50,714 bases of DNA from Clostridiales bacterium DTU089. GTDB lineage: Bacteria; Bacillota; Clostridia; Oscillospirales; Acutalibacteraceae. The stretch is taken from positions 1 through 50,714 of the forward strand of contig LFSB01000023.1 in NCBI GenBank assembly GCA_001513045.1, written 5' to 3'. Positions 24,254 through 31,897 of this stretch are shown here, piece after piece. Numbering within the stretch: position 1 is the stretch's first letter; every line of letters begins with the position of its first letter. Below the pieces are notes generated by a model. It saw only the letters and a program-made list of their open reading frames with translations, was not told the DNA's origin and ran no database searches. A program made the position numbers and the translations under genes.

Positions 24254-24322
24254 ATGTCTGCTACGATAAAAAGTTCAGCCAATCGCACCTTTGATGTTTT
24301 GAACGGTTTTGATTACGATTAA
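24254..24322 (+). CDS. Possible 22-aa leader peptide
   Basis: A short open frame begins MSATIKSSANRTFDVL and ends GFDYD, with GGAG 10 nt before its ATG and a stop 20 nt before the lipoprotein start. It may be a leader peptide coupled to the lipoprotein gene. No known family is recognised, and a chance open frame of this size is possible. Confidence 0.3.
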   Translation: MSATIKSSANRTFDVLNGFDYD

Positions 24323-24342
24323 GGCAGAAAGGAGCGATGGAT

Positions 24343-25047
24343 ATGAAAAACAGGCTGATACCTTGTGTACTTGCCTGCCTGATGATTTTCCTCGTAGGTT
24401 GTACCGGTAACACAGCAAAAGAAGCTGCACAGGAGATTACGAAAACAGAGACTTCTTTTCCGGCTGGTAATACCGAAACGCAATCTCAGGAAGAAACGGC
24501 TGAAGAACCGGAAAACCCAGCAATGGAGGAAACAGCACCGATTACGGCTGAAGAAAGCCAATCAACCGCTGAGAGTCAGACAGTTGCAACTGTTCAGACA
24601 AAACCGGCGGAAGATAAAACGGCTGAAACTCCTGTAACTGAAAAGCCAAATGCAGAGCCACCGAAGCAGACAACCACGCAGGCTGAACCCGAAAAACAAC
24701 CGGAACAGCCAAAAGAACAGACAACTGCCGAACCAAAGCCGGTTGAAAAGCCGACAGAGAAGCCGGCAGAACCGAAACCGACAGAGCCGCCCAAGCAGAC
24801 ATTTGATGTCAGCCCTTATGTAAGTTACGCAAAAGAGTATGCGTTGAGCATAGGGCTTTCTCTTGACAGCACGGCGACAGAATGTTGGGACAATCCCATA
24901 TCCGCAAATCCTAACCGAAGCGGTATCAAGTCTGATATTGAAAGCAGATTGAACCGATACAAAAACAGCGAAGGTTTTACCGCTGTGTGGATATGGACAG
25001 AAAAGCTATCCGATACGGAGTACAACATCTATATCGGCTACTGCTAA
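24343..25047 (+). CDS. ICE lipoprotein with low-complexity PET-rich stalk
   Basis: A 234-aa predicted surface lipoprotein. The signal peptide ends in the lipobox LVGC (Cys20). Residues about 21-150 are a low-complexity stalk rich in Glu, Thr, Pro, Lys and Gln (EKPTEKPAEPKPTEPP type), suited to crossing the wall. The last 80 residues form a small compact domain (SPYVSYAKEYALSIGLSLD, then WDNPI, then NIYIGYC). Family function unknown; it is located before the adhesin, so a role at the cell surface during mating is possible. ATG 24343 gives 8 nt from GGAG; ATG 24337 gives 2 nt only. Confidence 0.75.
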   Translation: MKNRLIPCVLACLMIFLVGCTGNTAKEAAQEITKTETSFPAGNTETQSQEETAEEPENPAMEETAPITAEESQSTAESQTVATVQTKPAEDKTAETPVTEKPNAEPPKQTTTQAEPEKQPEQPKEQTTAEPKPVEKPTEKPAEPKPTEPPKQTFDVSPYVSYAKEYALSIGLSLDSTATECWDNPISANPNRSGIKSDIESRLNRYKNSEGFTAVWIWTEKLSDTEYNIYIGYC

Positions 25048-25068
25048 AACAAAATAAATTTTAAGCGG

Positions 25069-25096
25069 ACGCACTGAGTAAAATCGGTGCGTTTTT
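25069..25096 (+). terminator. Terminator after the lipoprotein gene
   Basis: ACGCAC (25069-25074) pairs with GTGCGT (25087-25092), with further partial pairing inside, followed by TTTT. It separates the lipoprotein gene from the adhesin gene. Confidence 0.65.
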
Positions 25097-25118
25097 GCAT
25101 TTCAAGGAGGAAAACGCA

Positions 25119-28100
25119 ATGGTTAAAACAAAATTCAAGAAAGCCGTCTCGCTTGTGTTGGCGGCGGTTATGAGCCTTACTGCTTTTATGGGCATTGGGG
25201 CAACGACAGCCTTTGCAGCCGTAGGAGAAAAAGCTGATGTGTACCTCGTCGATTATCCCCGAAGCGGAGATACCAATAACAACGGCGAATGGGGACACGG
25301 CAATCTCAACTATATGAACGGTTGGAAAGGCTTGTCCACAAAATATACAGGACTTCGTGCAATGGGTTCGTATTCGGGCAATATTGCCTACTGTATTGAA
25401 CCGGGTACAGGTCAGCGGACTGGAGATACTCTCACCGAAAAGGACGAGAACTTCTTCAACAACATCAGCCCGAACGGAACGATTTCCGGCGATGATATTC
25501 GACTGCTTATCGGTCGTATCTTGCAGTACGGCTATCGTGGAGGTATTTCGACAAGCTGGAAGTCGCAGAATGAAAGCGACGCCAACTGTATCGCACACGC
25601 TTATGCCACTCAGATTTTGATTTGGGAAACGATTGTCGGCGAAAGAGACGCAGGCTTTAATCACGTTTCTACCGGCGGGTACAATGCCGTGCTTGAATGT
25701 GTAAGCTCTGCACACCCACTCCGCAGTAAAATCTTGTCGTACTACAACAGTATGGTAACAAGCGTTCAGAACCATACGAAAGTTCCGAGCTTCTGCACAA
25801 GGTCAAGCGGTTCTGCAAAAGTGAATGAGCTTGAATGGAACGGAAGCAAGTATGTTGCTACCCTTACCGACTCAAACGGAGTGCTTGGCAATTACAATTT
25901 CTCGGCAAACATTGACGGCGTTTCGTTCTCTGTCAGCGGAAACAAATTGACTGTATCAATGGACACCGCTCCGAGCAAGGAATTTACCATCACAGCCGCA
26001 AAAAAGAACGGTGTCCGCAGAGGTGTTGTCGTATGGTCTGACGGTATCCATCAGAACGGCAACGGTATTCAGGACGTGGTTACTTATGCTCAGGAGGTCA
26101 GCGACCCTGTCAGCGGCTTTGTCAAAATGAAGGTAAGCTACGGCTCTTGTCAGATTGTAAAGACAAGTGAGGACGGAAAGGTTGACGGCATTCAGTTTAC
26201 CATCAGCGGTAACGGAGTCAATCAGACTGTAACTACCGCAAACGGCGGTAAATTCCAGCTTGATAACCTTATGCCCGGTGTTTACACGGTAACAGAACAA
26301 TCTATCGACAAATATGTTCCGCAGGAGGTTCACAGAGTAACTGTTGTTGCCGGTCAGGTGTCAAAGGTCAACTTCAATAATGTTCTTAAAAGAGGTAATC
26401 TTCAGGTTATCAAATCTTCGGAGGATAATCTGGTCGAGGGTGTAACTTTCCACCTTTACGGAACTTCGCTTTCCGGTATTGCTGTCGATGAGTATGCCGT
26501 GACAGATAAGAACGGTGTTGCTTCTTTTGATGATGTGCTTATCAGCGGCACTACCCCATACACCATTGAGGAAGTGGATACCGCAATCCGTTATGTTGTG
26601 CCTGCAAATCAGACCGCACCGATTAACTGGAAAGAAGTAACCACAAGAAACTTCACGAACATTCTCAAAAAGTTCAGCGTAACCGTAACAAAGAGCGACC
26701 GAGAGGAAGGCACACCGCAGGGCGACGCTACCCTTGCCGGAGCAGTTTACGGTATCTATAAAGGCGAAACCCTTGTGGATAAGTATGTTACGGATAAGAA
26801 CGGGCAGTTTACCACAAAGGAATATGTCTGTGATAATGACTGGACAATCCGTGAAATCACGCCGTCCGAGGGTTATCTGCTCGACGGTACAATCCATAAG
26901 GTCGGTGCTGAACCGCAGCTATATACTGTGGAACACAATCAGACCGCAAATGATGTAACCGAACAGGTTATGAAAGGCAATATCGCCATTATCAAGCACA
27001 CCGATGACGGCGAAACAAAGATTGAAACACCGGAAAACGGTGCAACCTTTGAAATCTATCTCAAATCTTCCGGCAGTTTTGACGCAGAAGAAGATGAAAG
27101 AGATGTGATTGTTTGTGATGAAAACGGCTTCGGTCAGACAAAGGATATGCCTTACGGCGTATATACCGTTCATCAGACCTCCGGTTGGGAGGGGCGTGAG
27201 TTAATGGACGACTTCGATGTGTTCATTTCTCAGAACGGACAGACCTACCGCTATCTCATCAACAACGCAAACTTTGAAAGCTATATCAAGGTGGTTAAGG
27301 TGGACGCAGAAAGCGGTAAAAACATTCCGTATGCCGGTGCTGGGTTCAAAATCTTTGACCCTGACGGCAATCAGGTAACAATGACCTTCACTTATCCTAC
27401 TCCGACAACGATTGATACTTTCTACACCGACGCAAACGGACAGCTTGTGACACCGGAAAAACTGGAATACGGCAAGGGATATTCTCTTGTAGAAGTTCAG
27501 GCTCCTTACGGATATGTGCTTGACAGCACACCGGTGTACTTTGATGTGGCTGAGGAAAATTCTTCCGATGAGGGTGGTATTACCGTGATTAAGGTCGATA
27601 AGCCTAATATGGCACAGAAAGGTACTGTCAGCATTGAAAAGACCGGCGAGGTGTTCTCAGGGGTAAATATCTCCGGAGAGGAAAACGCCGATGTGATTTA
27701 TCAGCCTGTCTATGAATTGAAAGGTCTTGCAGGTGCGGTTTATGAGATTACCGCAGCAGAAGATATTATCACTCCCGACGGTACACTCCGTTATGCAAAG
27801 GGCGAGGTCGTAGATACTGTTACCACAGATGAAAACGGACTTGCCAAGAGTAAGGAGCTTTACCTCGGCAGATATACGGTAGTTGAAATTACCGCACCGG
27901 AGGGTATGGTTATCAACAAGGAAGCACACGAGGTCGAGCTAACCTACGCAGGTCAGGAAGTGTCTGTAACCGAAACCGCCACAAGCTTTGTAAATGACAG
28001 GCAGAAAGTAACGGTAAGTCTTGAAAAGACTATTGAAAAGAACGACATCTTCAACATCGGTAACGGCGATGAAATGAAGAATATCAGCTTCGGACTTTTC

Positions 28101-29366
28101 GCCGCAGAGGAACTTGTATCTGCAAGCGGTACTTCTATTCCGGCAGACGGTCTGATTGAGATTATCTCCCTGTCTGAAAACGGTAAGGCAACGCTGAAAA
28201 CCGACCTACCTTTTGGAAGCTACTATGTAAAGGAACTTGCAACCGATGAGCATTATATCCTTTCCGACAGCAAGTATCCGTTTGCTTTCAGCTATGCGGG
28301 ACAGGATACCGAAACAGTTGAGCTTGCAGTCAATGACGGCAAGCCGATTGAAAACAAGCTCATTTACGGTTCTGTTTCCGGTAAGAAGATTACCGAGAAC
28401 GGCGAAGAACTCGGCGGTGCGGTTATCGGTCTGTTTAAGGCTGATGAAACCGAATTTACAAAAGAAAATGCTTTGATGACTGCTACCTCTGAAAATGACG
28501 GTAGCTTTTCTTTTGACAAAGTACCGTATGGAAACTGGATTGTAAGAGAAATCGAACAGCCTGCCGGTTTCGTGCTTGACGATACTTCCTATGAGGTTAT
28601 CGTGTCCGAGGACGGTCAGGTTATCGAGGTTGAAATTGTTAACGAGTATGTTCACGGCAACATCAGACTCACAAAGGTCGATGAAGATTACCCGGACAAC
28701 AAACTGACGGGTGCAACCTTTGAGGTTTACAAAGATGTAAACGGAGACGGCAAATTGGACGACGGCGACGAGCTTATCGGAACGCTCTCCGAAACCTCTA
28801 CCGGTATTTACGAGATGAAGGAGCTTCTCTACGGAAAATACCTTGTAAGAGAAACCAAAGCACCGGATGGCTTTGAGCTTGATAAGGGCGTGTACTCCGT
28901 ATTCATTGAGGAAGATGAAATGACCTATGAGGTTGAAAACAAAGCGGGTGTCGGATTTATTAACACGGCAATGAAAGGAAACCTGAAAATCGTTAAGACT
29001 TCCTCTGACGGTAAGGTTGAAGGCTTCACTTTCAGAGTTACGGGAGTAAACGGTTACGACCGAAGCTTCACGACCGATAAGAACGGCGAAATCATTATCG
29101 AGGGACTTCGTATCGGCGATTACACCATTTCCGAGGTTCAGGATAGTGTTTCTGCTTCCTATGTGCTTCCTGCGGATAAGATTGCAACCGTAAAGGTCGG
29201 CTCTACTACCGTTGTTGAGATGCACAATGAACTGAGAGACACACCAAAGACCGGAGATAACAGCAATGTTGGCTTGTGGACTGCACTTGCGGGACTTTCT
29301 GCCCTCGGTATTGCAGGCACAGCCATTGTTGCGTACAGAAAAAAGAAGAAGGAGGACAATGAGTAA
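25119..29366 (+). CDS. Thioester-domain, SpaA/CnaB-repeat wall-anchored adhesin
   Basis: A 1,415-aa secreted surface protein. After a signal peptide (residues 1-34, ending AFAA), residues about 40-230 form a thioester domain: Cys92 in NIAYCIEPG and Gln165 in ATQILIWE fit the internal Cys-Gln bond that attaches covalently to host or partner surfaces. Then come about ten SpaA/CnaB-type domains of 80-110 aa, each starting near VxKxxxDG and holding a Glu in TVxE, the pattern for self-made Lys-Asn/Asp isopeptide bonds. The C-terminus is a sorting signal: TPKTGDN, a hydrophobic stretch, then RKKKKED. The class B sortase at 45038 is the likely anchoring enzyme. Start ATG 25119 follows AAGGAGG; the earlier in-frame codon at 25095 has no site. 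Confidence 0.92.
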   Translation: MVKTKFKKAVSLVLAAVMSLTAFMGIGATTAFAAVGEKADVYLVDYPRSGDTNNNGEWGHGNLNYMNGWKGLSTKYTGLRAMGSYSGNIAYCIEPGTGQRTGDTLTEKDENFFNNISPNGTISGDDIRLLIGRILQYGYRGGISTSWKSQNESDANCIAHAYATQILIWETIVGERDAGFNHVSTGGYNAVLECVSSAHPLRSKILSYYNSMVTSVQNHTKVPSFCTRSSGSAKVNELEWNGSKYVATLTDSNGVLGNYNFSANIDGVSFSVSGNKLTVSMDTAPSKEFTITAAKKNGVRRGVVVWSDGIHQNGNGIQDVVTYAQEVSDPVSGFVKMKVSYGSCQIVKTSEDGKVDGIQFTISGNGVNQTVTTANGGKFQLDNLMPGVYTVTEQSIDKYVPQEVHRVTVVAGQVSKVNFNNVLKRGNLQVIKSSEDNLVEGVTFHLYGTSLSGIAVDEYAVTDKNGVASFDDVLISGTTPYTIEEVDTAIRYVVPANQTAPINWKEVTTRNFTNILKKFSVTVTKSDREEGTPQGDATLAGAVYGIYKGETLVDKYVTDKNGQFTTKEYVCDNDWTIREITPSEGYLLDGTIHKVGAEPQLYTVEHNQTANDVTEQVMKGNIAIIKHTDDGETKIETPENGATFEIYLKSSGSFDAEEDERDVIVCDENGFGQTKDMPYGVYTVHQTSGWEGRELMDDFDVFISQNGQTYRYLINNANFESYIKVVKVDAESGKNIPYAGAGFKIFDPDGNQVTMTFTYPTPTTIDTFYTDANGQLVTPEKLEYGKGYSLVEVQAPYGYVLDSTPVYFDVAEENSSDEGGITVIKVDKPNMAQKGTVSIEKTGEVFSGVNISGEENADVIYQPVYELKGLAGAVYEITAAEDIITPDGTLRYAKGEVVDTVTTDENGLAKSKELYLGRYTVVEITAPEGMVINKEAHEVELTYAGQEVSVTETATSFVNDRQKVTVSLEKTIEKNDIFNIGNGDEMKNISFGLFAAEELVSASGTSIPADGLIEIISLSENGKATLKTDLPFGSYYVKELATDEHYILSDSKYPFAFSYAGQDTETVELAVNDGKPIENKLIYGSVSGKKITENGEELGGAVIGLFKADETEFTKENALMTATSENDGSFSFDKVPYGNWIVREIEQPAGFVLDDTSYEVIVSEDGQVIEVEIVNEYVHGNIRLTKVDEDYPDNKLTGATFEVYKDVNGDGKLDDGDELIGTLSETSTGIYEMKELLYGKYLVRETKAPDGFELDKGVYSVFIEEDEMTYEVENKAGVGFINTAMKGNLKIVKTSSDGKVEGFTFRVTGVNGYDRSFTTDKNGEIIIEGLRIGDYTISEVQDSVSASYVLPADKIATVKVGSTTVVEMHNELRDTPKTGDNSNVGLWTALAGLSALGIAGTAIVAYRKKKKEDNE

Positions 29367-29455
29367 TGGACGCTAAGACAATCGTAGCAGTTGTATTAGT
29401 CGCCTTTATTATCGGCGGCTTTATCTTCTTGCAGATTAAGAACAGAAAGAAATAA
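29366..29455 (+). CDS. 29-aa single-pass membrane protein
   Basis: A very short gene: MDAKTIVAVVLVAF, then IIGGFIFLQIKNRKK. It is one membrane helix with a basic C-terminal tail. It has GGAGG 10 nt upstream (inside the end of the adhesin gene), and its ATG overlaps the adhesin stop (TAATG), so it is coupled to adhesin translation. Tiny membrane proteins of this type recur in Tn1549-like elements. A helper in adhesin export or anchoring is a guess. Confidence 0.6.
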   Translation: MDAKTIVAVVLVAFIIGGFIFLQIKNRKK

Positions 29456-29466
29456 GGAACACGAAA

Positions 29467-29501
29467 GTGGGCGGAGTGAAAACTTCGCCCACTGTTCTTT
29501 T
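29467..29501 (+). terminator. Terminator after the adhesin unit
   Basis: GTGGGCGgAGT-gaaa-ACTtCGCCCAC hairpin (29467-29492) followed by TGTTCTTTT. It separates the adhesin unit from the following run of small ICE genes. Confidence 0.8.
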
Positions 29502-29514
29502 ACGGAGGTGCATT

Positions 29515-29808
29515 ATGAATAAGCAAAAGACGGTTGACAGCAAGGTGCTTGCAATACTCAGAGAATGCCCCGAAACGAGGTATGACGATATGCAGCTTAT
29601 CCTTTGCTATTACAACCGATACAGCTATATGAGAGTCGGAGATTTACCGCTTGAGGATATAGTCAACAACTATAAAGGGTACGGCTTGCCGTGCTTTGAG
29701 ACTATCCGCAGAGCAAGACAGAGAGTGCAATCCCTATTTCCCGAACTGTCAAGGCAGTGCAGTGGCTGCGACTGCGGAAACATCAGAATTGTGATTGAAG
29801 TAAGCTGA
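29515..29808 (+). CDS. Conserved ICE protein of unknown function, 97 aa
   Basis: A small basic protein with four Cys near the C-terminus (CSGCDCG). The middle (TRYDDMQLILCYYNRY and FETIRRARQRVQSLFPEL) is like small phage- or ICE-borne helical proteins with a winged-helix feel. The start is ATG 29515 after TACGGAGGTG, not the upstream in-frame GTG in the terminator. It begins the tight gene run 29515-34371. Function unknown. Confidence 0.6.
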   Translation: MNKQKTVDSKVLAILRECPETRYDDMQLILCYYNRYSYMRVGDLPLEDIVNNYKGYGLPCFETIRRARQRVQSLFPELSRQCSGCDCGNIRIVIEVS

Positions 29809-29817
29809 GGTGTGGAT

Positions 29818-30411
29818 ATGAACGAGGGAAAAAGAAGAATCGGTGAATACACTGTTCTTTGCTCGGTCAATGTGGGCGAAAAGGAAGTTTTCTTGGCTTC
29901 CAATGAGCAAAGCACAAACGGCGATAAATTTATGTGCGGCTTTGCAGAGCGAAATGACCTGTTTGAACTGTGTTCGGAATGTATGGTAAGCGATGACTAT
30001 ATTGAAATCGTACACCTTTTCGGAAGCCGTGTGGCAAATGAAGCGGAGCTTTTCAAGGAACAGGTCGAAAAACTGGATATTCCAATCACGCTCATAACGG
30101 AAGCCGATTGTATCCCCGACCACTATTCCAAAGACATCAACGGCAAAATCATAGCTATTGACCCCAAGGTATTAAAGCCCGAATTTCAGAGAGCCGACAG
30201 ACAGCTCTACTATGTTACGGGAGGTTTCGGTGCGTCGGCAAACAGCCGTGGAAGCGCCGTGTTCTGTACCAATCTTCACACCGGCAAATCAACCCGATAT
30301 GAAAGAATGGATGTTATGGGCGAAGTAAAGCCTGAGCGTCTGCCTGAGTGGGCAAAGGAAAAGGCACAAGAGCTTTTACACAAGAAGCGAAACAAAGACA
30401 AAGAACGATAA
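29818..30411 (+). CDS. Conserved ICE protein of unknown function, 197 aa
   Basis: Soluble protein with no recognised domain. The N-terminal half reads as alternating strands (RRIGEYTVLCSVNVGEKEVFLAS, MCGFAERNDLFELC). The C-terminal half contains DRQLYYVTGGFGASANSRGSAVFC, typical of a family I recall from Tn1549-like elements but cannot name with certainty. Start ATG 29818 with GAGGTG; GTG 29812 overlaps that site. Ends in a basic tail (HKKRNKDKER). Confidence 0.6.
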   Translation: MNEGKRRIGEYTVLCSVNVGEKEVFLASNEQSTNGDKFMCGFAERNDLFELCSECMVSDDYIEIVHLFGSRVANEAELFKEQVEKLDIPITLITEADCIPDHYSKDINGKIIAIDPKVLKPEFQRADRQLYYVTGGFGASANSRGSAVFCTNLHTGKSTRYERMDVMGEVKPERLPEWAKEKAQELLHKKRNKDKER

Positions 30412-30424
30412 GGAGGACAAAGCA

Positions 30425-30658
30425 ATGAAGGAAAAATTCACTTTTCAGCAGAAAACAAAGCTTCTGACGAAACTGTTTGACGCAGGCTGCAATACAGAAA
30501 AGAAATTGCAGCAGCTCGATATGGAGAGCATTTTGAAAATTCCGGGTATCACTATTCCGGATATGAGCCTGATTATCGAGCTTCAGAAGCAGACCAAAGC
30601 CAATAAGCTGTTCTCTTATTTGGGAGGTGGCACTGATGAGCAGGCAGGAACAGAATGA
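30425..30658 (+). CDS. Small ICE protein with HhH-like segment, 77 aa
   Basis: A 77-aa protein with FTFQQKTKLLTKLFDAGCNTEKKL and MESILKIPGITIPDMSLIIELQ. The second half resembles a helix-hairpin-helix. The ATG follows AAGGAGGACAAAGC. Its 3' end overlaps the next gene by 23 nt. Function unknown. Confidence 0.55.
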   Translation: MKEKFTFQQKTKLLTKLFDAGCNTEKKLQQLDMESILKIPGITIPDMSLIIELQKQTKANKLFSYLGGGTDEQAGTE

Positions 30659-31193
30659 CCGTCATATCATTTGGAGCGACATTAGCCTTGACCTTGATGA
30701 TTGGCGAGAGTCTTTGGAGGAACTGTATCCCGGATATTCCGATGATGAGCTTTACGACATTATGGTAAAATCAAATGCCGAAAACCTATATGATGAACGA
30801 GTAAATCTTAACATTCAGCTTTCACAGCCGATTATCGTAATCGGCGACCTCGGCAGATGGAACGGCAGAGTGTCGGGCTACAAGATGATTGATTCCGGCA
30901 ACATCAAGGATTGCCTTTATTCCGATACCGATTACACCGAATGGTATGTGGATAAGTACGGCGACCTTCGAGCCGATGCCGTTCATCACGACGGAACAAA
31001 CCATTATCTATACCGTGTATTCAAAGACGGTGTTACCGATACGCAGATTGAAAATCTGCAAGATAAAATCTACAACGGAAAAGCCACAAGAGCCGACATC
31101 ACACGAGTTACCAAAAGGCTCGGCGATGACATTGCCGGAGTTTATGGTTTTCCTATTCCAAAGCAAAGACAAACAAACGAACAAGCGAGGTGA
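30636..31193 (+). CDS. Conserved ICE protein of unknown function, 185 aa
   Basis: Soluble acidic protein: IIWSDISLDLDDWRESLEEL, then QLSQPIIVIGDLGRWNGRVSGYK, then YLYRVFKDGVTDTQIENL. The central strand-rich part with conserved GDLGRWNGR is typical of a family of Tn1549-like accessory proteins without known function. ATG 30636 follows GGGAGG. It overlaps the genes on both sides. Confidence 0.6.
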   Translation: MSRQEQNDRHIIWSDISLDLDDWRESLEELYPGYSDDELYDIMVKSNAENLYDERVNLNIQLSQPIIVIGDLGRWNGRVSGYKMIDSGNIKDCLYSDTDYTEWYVDKYGDLRADAVHHDGTNHYLYRVFKDGVTDTQIENLQDKIYNGKATRADITRVTKRLGDDIAGVYGFPIPKQRQTNEQAR

Positions 31194-31198
31194 TGAAA

Positions 31199-31882
31199 AT
31201 GGATTACAGAGTATTGACCGAAGCAGAGCGTAAATACACCTTCAGCCAAAGTCAGCAGCTCTCTATGCAGACCGGTCTTATCGGATATTTGAGAGCCGAC
31301 TTCGGTTCTAACGGGAACGAGTTTTGGACGACTTGGAACGATTTCAGAAAAGACTTGAAAACCGATGAATTTAAGGCTGAATTTGATGATGTGATAAACG
31401 GATTGCGTGACGGCGATGTTTTGTCCTGCAGAAATGATATGTCCTCTTACTGTTATTCCACTCCCGACAGTTCCTTTAATGATGACCGCAACCACTACGG
31501 CATTCGTCTTGATACGGAAAAGTACAGTTATCTTATGAGGTTTAACCCCAACCGTGGAGAGTACAATCTGTACTGCTATTGCTATCAGAAAGAGTGGCTG
31601 AACAGCCACTTGAAAAATGCCGAGCGTGGTATCCGATTTATCGACCCGCACTATCAGGAGCAGTTTCGCATTGCGGACGGAGAGAAAATTTCAATTAAGC
31701 TCGGCGACGGAAAAACAATGGAGAGGACTTGCAGATATATTGATGACTACCATTTGGAGGTCGGTACAAATCTCTACCACATCTGCGAATTTGCCGAGCT
31801 TTGCGAGAGAAACGGTCATACCGTAGAACCAGCCGCAAAAGAAAACACGAAGCCTGCAAAGGACAAAGAAAAATCACGATAA
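31199..31882 (+). CDS. Conserved ICE protein of unknown function, 227 aa
   Basis: A soluble protein beginning MDYRVLTEAERKYTFSQSQQ, then MQTGLIGYLRADFG and FRKDLKTDEFKAEFDDVIN. The first 60 residues recall a domain that recurs in many ICE accessory proteins. The C-terminal half is RYIDDYHLEVGTNLYHICEFAE with a Lys-rich tail. GAGGTGATGAAAATG allows three starts (31190, 31193, 31199); the last has the best spacing. Function unknown. Confidence 0.6.
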   Translation: MDYRVLTEAERKYTFSQSQQLSMQTGLIGYLRADFGSNGNEFWTTWNDFRKDLKTDEFKAEFDDVINGLRDGDVLSCRNDMSSYCYSTPDSSFNDDRNHYGIRLDTEKYSYLMRFNPNRGEYNLYCYCYQKEWLNSHLKNAERGIRFIDPHYQEQFRIADGEKISIKLGDGKTMERTCRYIDDYHLEVGTNLYHICEFAELCERNGHTVEPAAKENTKPAKDKEKSR

Positions 31883-31897
31883 GGAGGTGCAGACGAG

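Noticed and set aside
28206-29225. Minus-strand 339-aa open frame opposite the adhesin gene
   Set aside because: Antisense shadow of repetitive SpaA coding sequence; no start signal and odd composition.
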